A stretch of 34,391 nucleotides of DNA. Source: Rubrivivax sp. Its GTDB lineage: Bacteria; Pseudomonadota; Gammaproteobacteria; Burkholderiales; Burkholderiaceae_C. The DNA lies in the NCBI GenBank assembly GCA_021298085.1, contig JAJTDE010000039.1, forward strand, positions 1 to 34,391, given 5' to 3'. The position numbers and the translations under genes are program-made. Positions 1 through 7,900 of this stretch are shown piece by piece. The first letter of the stretch is position 1, and every line of letters begins with the position of its first letter. Under the pieces are notes generated by a model, which saw nothing but the letters and a program-made list of their open reading frames with translations, did not search any database and was not told the DNA's origin.

Positions 1-48
1 GCCTAACTTGAATTCGCCCGCAGAAACTGCGGAATAACACAGTAACAG
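1..48 (-). other. putative integron attI site (core GTTAGGC at bases 7-1)
   Basis: Read on the minus strand the segment ends in AAGTTAGGC, which closely resembles the crossover end of class 1 attI (AAAGTTAGGC). It lies directly upstream of intI and points away from it, the usual attI arrangement. Cassettes of this integron would therefore lie left of base 1, outside the window. No second half pairs with this GTTAGGC, so it is not an attC. A perfect 6-bp inverted repeat (CCGCAG-AAA-CTGCGG) occupies 18-32. If intI really starts at 49 the site is short for an attI; a start at 118 would leave more room. The identity is inferred from position and core only. Confidence 0.5.
27..42 (+). promoter_or_regulatory. 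LexA-box-like sequence upstream of intI
   Basis: CTGC-N8-ACAG, followed by TA, differs by one base from the proteobacterial LexA consensus CTGT-N8-ACAG; the right half ACAGTA fits the extended consensus. It overlaps a weak possible -10 (AATAAC, 33-38) lying 19 bases after a TTGAAT -35-like hexamer (8-13). Integron integrase genes are known to be SOS-regulated by LexA at this position. The single mismatch and weak promoter keep this tentative. Confidence 0.35.
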
Positions 49-1083
49 ATGAGCGCCGACACCCAATCCAGGCCCCGCACAGCCGCCCACCCAGCCGCAG
101 AGCCAACAGCCCGCGGCATGCTGCAAACGCAGTTTCGGGCGGCCATGCGGGTGCGCCACTACAGCCTGCGCACTGAGCGCACGTACTGGCAGTGGATCAG
201 GCGTTTTGTGCTGTGGTCTGGCAAGCGGCACCCGCGCGACATGGGCGCCGCAGAGATCGGCCAGTTCCTGAGCTGGCTGGCCACTGATGGCGAGGTGTCG
301 GCCAGCACTCAGCGCCAGGCGCTGGCGGCCCTGCTGTTCCTGTATCAGCAGGTGCTGGCGATTGAGCTGCCGTACATCGACAGCATCGTGCGGGCCAAGC
401 AGCCAAAGCGGCTGCCAGTTGTGCTGAGCCGCGAAGAGGTGGCCGCCATTTGGCGGCACATCCCCGACGCCTGCCCGCGCGGCCTGGCCCTGCGTTTGAT
501 GTACGGCACCGGCCTTCGCTTGATGGAAGCGCTACGCCTGCGCATGCAGGATGTGGACTTTTCCACAGGCAGCATCACTGTGCGCGGCGGCAAAGGCGAC
601 AAAGACCGCACCGTGATGTTGCCGCGGACGCTGGAGCCGCAACTGCGCGAGTTGATGCGCCAGCGGGAGGCCTGGCACGTGGTGGACATGGCCACCGGGC
701 ATGCGGACGTTGAACTGCCGAACGCCCTGCACCGCAAGTACCCACAGGCGCCGCGGCAGCTTGGCTGGCAATTCATTTTTGCCACTGAGCACTACTGCAC
801 GTGCCCACGCACTGGCGCCGTGCGGCGGCACCACCTGCACGAAGAGGGCATCCAGCGGCTGATGGCCAAGGCGGTGCAACTGGCCCGCATCGGCAAGCGC
901 GCCACCCCGCACACCCTGCGCCACTCGTTTGCCACCCACCTGCTGCAGGCGGGCTATGACATCCGCACCATTCAGACGCTGCTGGGCCACTCGGATGTTG
1001 AAACGACCATGATTTACACCCACGTGCTGCCAGCCAGCCAGGGCGGCCGGGGCGTCATCAGCCCGCTTGATGCCCTGGCGTAA
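49..1083 (+). CDS. intI: integron integrase IntI (tyrosine recombinase)
   Basis: The product is 344 aa and catalyses site-specific recombination between attI and folded single-stranded attC sites to capture and excise gene cassettes. Tyrosine-recombinase residues are visible: Arg157 in GTGLR, Lys near 182-185, His288-x-x-Arg291, His314 in LLGH, and nucleophile Tyr323. The segment around residues 223-262 (LHRKYP, LGWQFIF, RRHHL) is the extra domain found only in IntI and separates it from XerC/D and phage integrases. The N-terminal 23 residues are low-complexity and no clear ribosome binding site precedes base 49, so Met24 (base 118) may be the true start. All catalytic residues are intact. 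The type is a chromosomal-style integron integrase, not one of the clinical classes as far as can be judged by eye. Confidence 0.93.
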   Translation: MSADTQSRPRTAAHPAAEPTARGMLQTQFRAAMRVRHYSLRTERTYWQWIRRFVLWSGKRHPRDMGAAEIGQFLSWLATDGEVSASTQRQALAALLFLYQQVLAIELPYIDSIVRAKQPKRLPVVLSREEVAAIWRHIPDACPRGLALRLMYGTGLRLMEALRLRMQDVDFSTGSITVRGGKGDKDRTVMLPRTLEPQLRELMRQREAWHVVDMATGHADVELPNALHRKYPQAPRQLGWQFIFATEHYCTCPRTGAVRRHHLHEEGIQRLMAKAVQLARIGKRATPHTLRHSFATHLLQAGYDIRTIQTLLGHSDVETTMIYTHVLPASQGGRGVISPLDALA

Positions 1084-1110
1084 GCCAGCCAGGGCAGTTG
1101 CACTACACTG

Positions 1111-1166
1111 CGCGCCTCGCTAGGGGTGCTGGCTGCGGCCGGCTGAGAAAGTCCCTTTGAACCTGA
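1111..1166 (+). promoter_or_regulatory. truncated TPP riboswitch (THI element), 5' two thirds
   Basis: The stretch contains AGGGGTGC, then GGCTGAGA, then CCCTTTGAACCTGA, in the order and spacing of the TPP aptamer (P2 5' strand, P3 hairpin, CUGAGA junction, P4 5' strand, ACCUGA). The expected rest (about CTGGATAATGCCAGCG plus AGGGA closing P4) is absent. Sequence after 1166 is instead GGCGCC-GTTGTT-GGCGC, a hairpin of similar size but without the conserved loop. In beta-proteobacteria such aptamers usually precede thiC, so a + strand thiamine gene would be expected next, and the phage recombinase is there instead. The element is most likely cut by phage integration. Confidence 0.78.
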
Positions 1167-1190
1167 GGCGCCGTTGTTGGCGCAGGCACA
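1152..1190. other. probable prophage attachment junction attL
   Basis: This is the point where a recognisable chromosomal element (TPP aptamer) changes to unrelated sequence, 58-100 bases upstream of a serine recombinase gene. Phage serine integrase genes commonly lie beside attP. The crossover is probably within or next to TTGAACCTGA (about 1157-1166). The phage-side arm contains an inverted repeat (1168-1183). No matching attR was found in the window, so the exact core cannot be set. Confidence 0.55.
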
Positions 1191-1247
1191 CCGCGTTTAC
1201 GTGGCGTGCATGAGGTAAGCCCCGCGCAGCCGATCTAAACTCAGGCG

Positions 1248-2855
1248 ATGACGCCACGGGTTTACAGCTACATCCGATTCAGCCACGCGCGCCAGGCCGC
1301 CGGAGCCAGCACCGAACGGCAGGCAGCCTATGCCAAGCGCTGGGCCGACGAGAACGGGCTGCAGCTCGATGCCGAGCTGACGATGCGCGATGAGGGGCTG
1401 AGCGCCTACCACCAGAGGCATGTGAAGGCCGGCGCCTTGGGCGCGTTCCTGCGCGCCGTCTCGGATGGGCTCATCGCCCCAGGCAGCGTGCTGGTGGTGG
1501 AGGCCCTGGACAGGCTCAGCCGCGCCGAACCGCTGCAGGCTCAGGCCCAGCTCGGCAGCATCATCAATGCGGGCATCAGCGTAGTCACGGCCAGCGATGG
1601 GAAGGTGTACAGCCGGGACAGACTCAAGGCCAACCCCATGGATTTGGTCTACAGCCTACTGGTGATGATCCGCGCGCACGAAGAGAGCGACACCAAGAGC
1701 ACCAGAGTACGCGACGCCATCCGGCGCCAGGTGGACGGCTGGAAGGCCGGCACATACCGCGGCCTTGTGAGCTACGGCCCCACCCCGAGCTGGCTACGCC
1801 GCGCAGGCGACCGATGGGAGTTTGTGCCGGAGCGTGCCGAGGCAGTGCGCCTGGCCGCGGCCATGTGCCTGCAAGGCGCTGGCACAGCGCGCATCGCCCA
1901 GGCACTGCATGAGCGTGACCTGCGCACCAGTGATGCCCCACCCACCAGCGGCGCCCTGGTGCGCCTGTTTGCGCAGCCAGCCCTGATGGGCGACAAACAC
2001 CTGCAGCTTGATGGCACAGAGCACGTGCTGCAGGGCTACTACCCGCCGCTGCTGGAGCCAGCCACCTGGCAGGCGCTGCGGGCCGCGGCCGACGCCAAAG
2101 GCCGCAAGGCCGTGCGCGGTGAAATCCCGTCCATCCTGACGGGCTACGGCATCACCACCTGCGGGTATTGCGGCTCAGCGCTCAAGGCGCAGACCATGGC
2201 CAGCAAGCGCAGGGCTGACGGCAGCCTGGCTGACGGCCACCGCCGGCTGCAGTGCGTGCGCGTCAACGCGGGCGACGGCTGCCCGGTGCCCGGCAGTTGC
2301 TCAGCCGCGCCCATCGAACGCGCCATCATTCGCTATTGCTCGGATGTCATCAACCTGCAGAGGCTCTATGACGGAGACAGCGCCGCCGGCCCGCGCGCTG
2401 TAGTGGCCCAGCTCGCCGATGAGGCGCAGCGCATCGAGAGCCAACTGCAGCGGCTGACGGACGCGCTGCTGACGACAGAGAGCCCGCCCGAGGCATTCGT
2501 ACGCAGGGCCAAAGAGCTGGAGCAAGCAAAGGCCCGCTCTGATGACGCCCTGCGCGCGGCAGAGGCTGAGCTGCAGGCCGCAGCAAGAGCCGGCACCGAT
2601 GGCGCACACCTGCGCTGGCGCTCCATTGCTGATGGTGTGGAGGCGCTCGACTATGACGCCAGGATGCGCGCCCGCCAACTCGTGGCCGACACGTTTTCTC
2701 GGCTCACCATCTGGATGCAGGGCACCAGGCCGCACAGCAAGCGCAGCGGGCCCATTGACGTGATGCTGACAGCCCGAGGAGGGCTGACGCGCTGGCTGCG
2801 GGTGCAGCCGTCAGGCGATTGGGTAGCCGGCGAAGAGGCCGACAGCGCCGGGTAG
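1248..2855 (+). CDS. large serine recombinase (probable phage integrase)
   Basis: The product is 535 aa. The N-terminal resolvase domain has YIRFS with catalytic Ser12 and Arg10, and the DRLSR motif at 88-92. A 'Recombinase' domain follows (about 160-290, including YGPTP and the GTARIAQAL helix). Next is a zinc ribbon with Cys295, Cys298, Cys326 and Cys335, then a long charged helical coiled-coil region (about 375-470) and a C-terminal tail. This is the large-serine-integrase layout used by temperate phages and some transposons for unidirectional integration. It lies next to the broken TPP riboswitch, consistent with integration there. It is convergent with Rz1, whose stop is 5 bases away. 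No strong Shine-Dalgarno precedes the ATG. Confidence 0.92.
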   Translation: MTPRVYSYIRFSHARQAAGASTERQAAYAKRWADENGLQLDAELTMRDEGLSAYHQRHVKAGALGAFLRAVSDGLIAPGSVLVVEALDRLSRAEPLQAQAQLGSIINAGISVVTASDGKVYSRDRLKANPMDLVYSLLVMIRAHEESDTKSTRVRDAIRRQVDGWKAGTYRGLVSYGPTPSWLRRAGDRWEFVPERAEAVRLAAAMCLQGAGTARIAQALHERDLRTSDAPPTSGALVRLFAQPALMGDKHLQLDGTEHVLQGYYPPLLEPATWQALRAAADAKGRKAVRGEIPSILTGYGITTCGYCGSALKAQTMASKRRADGSLADGHRRLQCVRVNAGDGCPVPGSCSAAPIERAIIRYCSDVINLQRLYDGDSAAGPRAVVAQLADEAQRIESQLQRLTDALLTTESPPEAFVRRAKELEQAKARSDDALRAAEAELQAAARAGTDGAHLRWRSIADGVEALDYDARMRARQLVADTFSRLTIWMQGTRPHSKRSGPIDVMLTARGGLTRWLRVQPSGDWVAGEEADSAG

Positions 2856-2860
2856 GCCCA

Positions 2861-3112
2861 TCAGCGCGGCCAGGCTTTGACCAGCGCGGCATGCCGGGCG
2901 CGGCACTCTGCCGCCGCAGACTCGCGCACCGCGACCACCTCCAGCAGCGCACCCAGCGGCACATCACCGGCCGGGTATGCCGGCCCAGCATCGCACAGGG
3001 CGGCCAGCGCAGCCGGCGGCGGCTCAATCGCCTGCGGGCTTGGCACCGGCTGACTGCCGCAGCCTGTCAACAGCACCAGCAGGCACCAGCACGTCAGCAA
3101 GTTGCACCGCAT
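2861..3112 (-). CDS. Rz1-like o-spanin lipoprotein
   Basis: The product is 83 aa, beginning MRCNLL, with a hydrophobic signal and lipobox LTGC near residues 15-18, then Pro-rich sequence. This is the layout of outer-membrane spanin subunits, which pair with Rz to fuse inner and outer membranes in the last step of lysis. It starts inside the 3' end of the upstream Rz-like gene in another frame (89-base overlap), the classical Rz/Rz1 arrangement. It is the last gene of the minus-strand late operon. Its C-terminal tail (about 60 aa after the lipobox) is longer than lambda Rz1. A GTG or TTG further upstream is possible, but this ATG places the signal peptide correctly. Confidence 0.72.
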   Translation of the reverse strand: MRCNLLTCWCLLVLLTGCGSQPVPSPQAIEPPPAALAALCDAGPAYPAGDVPLGALLEVVAVRESAAAECRARHAALVKAWPR

Positions 3113-3410
3113 CACCACCCCCCGCCGGGCAGGCCGGCACACTCAACGCATCACGCAGACCCACCCGGGCCTGCTCAAGCTGAGCACGGATTGCAGCCCG
3201 GCCAGCCTCGTATTCAGCGGCGGCGGCCTGCGAATCACGGGCGCGCTGCTGCGCCTGCAGCCGCGCCGCCTCGGCCTGCACTGCATTGGCCTCGGCCCAC
3301 TCCAGCCGAACCGCTGACGCACCAACCGAGCGACCATGCAGCCAGGCACCGCCGGCCAGCACAGCCGCGGCCACCAGCACGCCAACCGCGATCCAGCCAG
3401 AGGGCAGCAT
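3024..3410 (-). CDS. Rz-like i-spanin
   Basis: The product is 128 aa. An N-terminal membrane segment (about 5-22, IAVGVLVAAAVLAGG) is followed by an Ala/Glu/Arg-rich helical region (about 35-85) predicted to form a periplasmic coiled coil, then a C-terminal region with a cysteine. That is the topology of inner-membrane spanin subunits. The start overlaps the stop of the upstream holin-like gene (ATGA at 3407-3410), and the end overlaps the Rz1-like gene in another frame. Gene order (endolysin, holin-like, Rz, Rz1) supports the call more than sequence identity does. Confidence 0.7.
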   Translation of the reverse strand: MLPSGWIAVGVLVAAAVLAGGAWLHGRSVGASAVRLEWAEANAVQAEAARLQAQQRARDSQAAAAEYEAGRAAIRAQLEQARVGLRDALSVPACPAGGGDAVQLADVLVPAGAVDRLRQSAGAKPAGD

Positions 3411-3661
3411 CACGCACCACCCGGGCCACGGGCCTGGAGCGCACTGGCCACGGCCTTGATGGCATCCACAGCCGATGTGCCGACATTCCCACCCATGTAG
3501 TACAGCACGGTGGACGTGGCCCACATCACGAGCTGCCCGCCGTCAATCCAGGCGCAGTGCCGCGCCACCATGGCGCACGCCAGGGAGACAACAGCCAGCC
3601 AGAGCTTGCGGCTGCGCCATGCCGCGCGCCCCTTTGCTGGCACACCGCTTTCGGCACTCAT
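3410..3661 (-). CDS. putative holin / small phage membrane protein
   Basis: The product is 83 aa. A basic N-terminus (SRK) is followed by two hydrophobic segments, roughly residues 23-36 and 45-65 (WATSTVLYYMGGNVG), and an amphipathic tail. The size and YxGGN-type second segment resemble small phage holins encoded beside endolysins. Holins permeabilise the inner membrane at lysis time. Both ends use 4-base ATGA overlaps (with the endolysin upstream and Rz downstream), so it is translationally coupled in the lysis cassette. The longer reading frame starting further upstream has no membrane logic and was not used. Confidence 0.55.
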   Translation of the reverse strand: MSAESGVPAKGRAAWRSRKLWLAVVSLACAMVARHCAWIDGGQLVMWATSTVLYYMGGNVGTSAVDAIKAVASALQARGPGGA

Positions 3662-4614
3662 GACACAAGCGCCCGGTACTTGGGCAGCTCTTTGAGCATC
3701 ACGTGGCGGGAATGGTCCCGGTTGATGTCGCAGGCGCTGCGCTTGCCGTAGAGTGCGGCGCGGCTCTTGGTGCAGGTGTGCTCGACGTGGCCCCACCAGC
3801 GCTGCGGATCACACCCGGCTTTGACCTGGCAGGCCCGCCTGTCGCTCTGGACGCCGCCCAGGCCGCCGTTGTACGCGGCGTTGGCCATGGTCAAACGCTC
3901 CCACGGGTCAGACACGGCACGCAAGGCCTGCCAGTTGCCACGGGACATCAAGACCACCGCCCGTATCTGCAAATCAGGCCGCTGATAGACGTTTGCCCAA
4001 CTCCATTCACGCAACGCCGGGTGCCTGTCGCGCATGTCGGCCAGGCTGTCAAAGCGCAGCGAACCATCCGGCCGCCATGCCCTCGTGATCTGGCCCAGGC
4101 CGGCGCCTTCCTCGCGCGCCGTCTTGAGCTGGGCCGTAGGGCTCCAGCAACTGCGCAGTGACGGGCAACCGCTTTCATGGGCGATCAGTGCGGCGGTGTA
4201 GTGCGGCCATTGCAACTCTGGCCAGTGCTGCCGAGACTCAGCCAGGATGATGGGCGCAAACTTGGCAGCGCGCGGGTCAGGCGTCTGCGCGTGGGCGCGG
4301 CCGGCAAAGAGGCCGACCACAGCATTGAACACAATGCTCAGCGCAATGAGAGCCAGGCCGGCACCGATTGGGTGCTCACCAGCTTTGGCGAACAGTCGGC
4401 GGGCATCCGCCTCCTTGTAATCGTGCGTGGCCTTGCGGCCCCAGTGGGCCAGCAACAGCGCCACCATGCCAGAGCCAATGCCCAGCAGCCACAGGCCAGT
4501 GCTGGTGCCCTTGTCGGGGTCAGTGACCAGCAGGCCAACGATGGCCGCCAGAGAGCCGCCCACCATGAATTTGTACCGGAAGCGCATGGCCTTCCACCGC
4601 TCAACGATTTGCAT
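3658..4614 (-). CDS. membrane-anchored endolysin (lytic transglycosylase fold with holin-like N-terminus)
   Basis: The product is 318 aa. About three membrane segments lie at residues 16-30, 40-57 and 83-104, followed by AHAQ at 107-110 that could mark the periplasmic boundary. A lysozyme-like domain follows: Glu147 in IAHESG as likely catalytic acid, GLGQIT at 172-177, and AAYNGG near 237-242, the SLT-type motifs that cleave the glycan strands of peptidoglycan. The start at 4614 was chosen for its GGAGG seven bases upstream; upstream in-frame sequence belongs to another overlapping gene. Joining a multi-pass membrane region to the lytic domain is unusual compared with soluble endolysins, and may merge membrane-lesion and muralytic roles. 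Confidence 0.75.
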   Translation of the reverse strand: MQIVERWKAMRFRYKFMVGGSLAAIVGLLVTDPDKGTSTGLWLLGIGSGMVALLLAHWGRKATHDYKEADARRLFAKAGEHPIGAGLALIALSIVFNAVVGLFAGRAHAQTPDPRAAKFAPIILAESRQHWPELQWPHYTAALIAHESGCPSLRSCWSPTAQLKTAREEGAGLGQITRAWRPDGSLRFDSLADMRDRHPALREWSWANVYQRPDLQIRAVVLMSRGNWQALRAVSDPWERLTMANAAYNGGLGGVQSDRRACQVKAGCDPQRWWGHVEHTCTKSRAALYGKRSACDINRDHSRHVMLKELPKYRALVS

Positions 4615-4768
4615 TTGCAACCTCCACTGGTTGACCCTTGAAAACCGGCGACAGCACGCCGCCGAGCTTGATGGAATACGCCAGCGCCAGGCCGTAATCC
4701 GTGAAAAACTCGACCGTGGCGCAGTTGATTTCAACGACCCAGGCAAATGGCTTTGACCTATCAATCAT
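4601..4768 (-). CDS. small phage protein overlapping the endolysin start (55 aa)
   Basis: The product is 55 aa, starting MIDRSKPFAW and ending VEVANANR. The start codon shares an ATGA overlap with the stop of the upstream 66-aa gene, and the 3' end overlaps the endolysin start by 14 bases. The endolysin Shine-Dalgarno lies inside this gene. The tight coupling at both ends is the evidence that it is real. It has a mildly hydrophobic centre (about 22-42) but no clear membrane helix. Function is unknown; position between the J-like tail gene and the lysis genes suggests a lysis or tail-related accessory. Confidence 0.6.
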   Translation of the reverse strand: MIDRSKPFAWVVEINCATVEFFTDYGLALAYSIKLGGVLSPVFKGQPVEVANANR

Positions 4769-4965
4769 GGCGCACCACCACTGCTGTGCGTAAACCAGCC
4801 CTTTGCGGCAGCAAACCCCAACACCGCCACCCCAGCCAGCCAGAATATACGGGTCACCAGGCTTTTGCCGATTTGCCCATATACCTTTTCCAGCGCACGA
4901 TCAGCCGCAGCATTGGCTATGGCCTCCATGTCTTTAGTTGTCAGTGGTCTTGTATCTTCTGGCAT
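4765..4965 (-). CDS. small single-pass membrane protein (66 aa)
   Basis: The N-terminal half is polar and helical with an acidic start (about 1-36), followed by one membrane segment (about 40-57, IFWLAGVAVLGFAAAKG) and a short polar tail. An AGGG sequence about 8 bases upstream can serve as ribosome binding site. It sits 20 bases downstream of the J-like gene and overlaps the next gene by ATGA. Small proteins of this kind often accompany lysis genes of tailed phages and may be holin or antiholin-like, but no specific family was recognised. Confidence 0.55.
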   Translation of the reverse strand: MPEDTRPLTTKDMEAIANAAADRALEKVYGQIGKSLVTRIFWLAGVAVLGFAAAKGWFTHSSGGAP

Positions 4966-4985
4966 GATTTACCCTGAATACTTGC

Positions 4986-7900
4986 TTATCTTTTGATTGC
5001 GGCCCAGCGGAATTGCAACTCTGCCCAAAACACGGACATAACCCACCCTGACTGTTGAGTGGGTTCGGCAAAGACCGTCATAGTCAACGTCTGCCCGGCC
5101 GGCACAGTTGAATTGGCAACAATGGTAGCCGGCATCAACTCAGACACGTTCGGCGAAACCTTTTTGTAATCAATCGCTTCGGAGCCAGTAAGTTGCAGAC
5201 CGAAAAACGACTTGACTGCGCCTCCACCCCCCAAATCCACCTGTGATCTGCGGTGCACAAACGCCAACGTGATTTCCACAACAACCGGCCCCGTGGTTGT
5301 GTTTGTCCAGGCCGTGGTGGCGACTGTGTGGCGGCCAGCCCCCACTGTTGTACTGCTCACCGACCCATCGGCCGGCGTGGAGAAATAAGCGTCAGTCACA
5401 GCGCCTGGCGCTAGTTGTTGCGTGGCAATATCCCGCACCGCAGACATGGGCCCAAACACCACACGGTCTGCCCTGGCGCCAACGTCCAGAAAACTCGAAT
5501 CGAGATACAGCGGCTGAGTAATCACCGCAGCCACCGAACGAAACGCAACACCGTTTTTCAGGTAACGCACCGTGGCGCCGTCATACGTCACCGCCAGGCT
5601 GTCGCCGGCCGCATACGTAGTCAGCGACCCCAGCAAAACTCCACTTTCCGCCACGAACAAAACGCCGACCTCGACATATATTGCATAGTCAAGAGTTTGC
5701 CAACTATCGCTAAATGTCGGGTCAGTGTTTAATCCAACCATAAACCGCAAGTTGGCGGCGACAGGCGCAAAACTCACGAAAGCGCCGCCTGCGTAGCTTT
5801 CACGCGAGTATGCGGCGGCATCCCATGAGCCAGGCGATGACGTCTTTTCGATGCTGTTGCCGGCAATTGCCAGCCCTCCGCTGGCCACCAGCGTGACGTC
5901 CCTCGTTGCATTGTCAGAAGGCCGGCCGGCGCCTGTCACCTGGGGCCAAAGCGCACGCTTTCCGGCCTCGGTCGCCACCGCCCTGAGCAACGCCTCACGC
6001 GCCGCGTAGTAATCGCTCCACTTGGCCTGGTCAACGGCCGGTGTAATGGGCGTGTCTGTTGTCGTGTCAGCCCACCCAGGCGAGAGCGAGCTGAGGTAGC
6101 TGCCCAGCGCACTGTGAGCCGCTGCGTAGGTGTTCCCCAGGGTCGTCAGGCCATACGCCGATGCTTGAGCGACCACACCCGCCACCTCGGCCGCAATTGC
6201 ATTCCATTCCCGAATCACTGCCGGCTTTTCTGCCGCGTCTAGATACCCGTTGCTGCGCATCGTGGCCAGGGCACTCAGCGCACTGGTGGCATTTGCCGAC
6301 GCTGTGTTTGCCGTGCTCAAAGCGTTGGCCGCATTTGCCTCTACGTTCTGCGCCAGTGTGCCGCCCACCAGCGTGCCGGCCGGAGCACCGACCGTGGCTC
6401 CGTCTTGCGGACGGCCAGAGCCAGTGACCGAAGACCATACGGCACGCTTCCCGGCCTCCACCTCAACACCGCGCAGCAAAGCCTCGCGCGCCGAGTAGTA
6501 ATCACTCCACTTGGCTTGGTCAACAGCAGGCGTAATAGGCGTGTCTGATGTGGTATCAGCCCACCCAGGCGAGAGCGCGCTGAGGTAACTACCCAGCGCA
6601 CTGTGAGCCGCTGCGTAGGCGTTCCCCAAGGCCGTCAAACCATACGCCGACGCCTGAGCGACCACGCCAGCCACCTCGGCCGCAATTGCATTCCATTCCC
6701 GAATCACTGCCGGCTTTTCTGCCGCGTCGAGAAAGCCATTGCTGCGCATTGTTTGCAACGTAGACAACGCGCTCGTGGCATTCGTCGCTGCCGTGTTGGC
6801 GGCCTGAGAGGCGGCCTGCGCAGCAGCTTGAGCCGCACGCGCTTCGGTGACATCAACCAGGATCAGGTCTGTGAAGCCCTGCTCTACTGCGCTTGCACCA
6901 GGCCCCGCTGAATACTGCATCCAGTATCCAACCTGCATGTAAGCCACATTGGACGGAATAGGGCGCGATGTTCCAGCGCCAAAATCCGCTCCAACACGCA
7001 CCCATTGGTTTTGCGGCGTGATGGCACCACCGTACACATACCCCGCAAATGTGCCGCCCCAGCCTGTTGCCGCCCCAAACACCTCAACGCCCGCAGCCGT
7101 GAACATGCGCACAAACAAATAACTGTTTCTGGTGTTGCCAGTCTGCGCCCAAGCCAAAGTAGTAAGGTTATAGGTGCGTGCGCCGTCGGCGGGAATCTTG
7201 CGCTTATCTGTGACCACCACATCCTGATTGGAGCCCGTACCCTTTGAGCCCCAGTAGTGCGTGCCGATCATGCCCGCCGCAGCAGATCGGAGCCGATAAC
7301 TCGACGCAGACGCCGCGTTGTGCGAACGATCCCACGCCAGCTCATCTGCAATGCCGGGGTCACTGTTCAGCACGCTGCCGCCAGTGCCCGACCTGGCCGG
7401 CATCCTGGCCACGAGCTGCGGGCTCCACTGGCCGTGAATGCCAAGCGCGTTCACAAAGCGCGCACGGAACAGGTAGTGCACTCCAGCATTGAAGCCCGTC
7501 AACGTGGTTTCTGCAGCGTTGCCTGGCGCTCTGGGCGCAGCGATCCAATCACCCGCTGGCAACGCACTGGCCGCCAGCCAATACTGAATCTCAACGCCAC
7601 CGGAGGAAGACACCGAGCGATCAGCCGGGGCAGACCACTGCACGCGCGCCCGCGTCACCGACGTGCCATCACTCAGCAGATCGGTGCCGGCCGTCACCGC
7701 CAGGGGGCCCATCGCCGGCACATCCCCAGGGTCAGGCAGCGAGGTGTTGGGCGTCACATCCAGCACGGCAAAAGTGCCGTCTGGCTGATAGATGGCTGCC
7801 GCGGTTTCCTTCAGCGTCAGGGTGACACCGCCGGTCATTGAGAACTGCCAGTCAACCAGCTCGAAGGTTTTGGCCACCCAGCCGAACCGCGGCAGGGTCA

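Noticed and set aside
18..32. CCGCAG-AAA-CTGCGG as a terminator for the left cassette array
   Set aside because: The stem is only six bases and no T-run follows on either strand.
2840..2870. Bidirectional terminator between the recombinase and Rz1
   Set aside because: The genes are convergent only five bases apart, but no stem-loop with a T-run is visible on either strand.
2819..3751. 310-codon open frame on the + strand
   Set aside because: It is antisense to the Rz, Rz1 and holin-like genes; Pro/Arg/His-rich with no domain.
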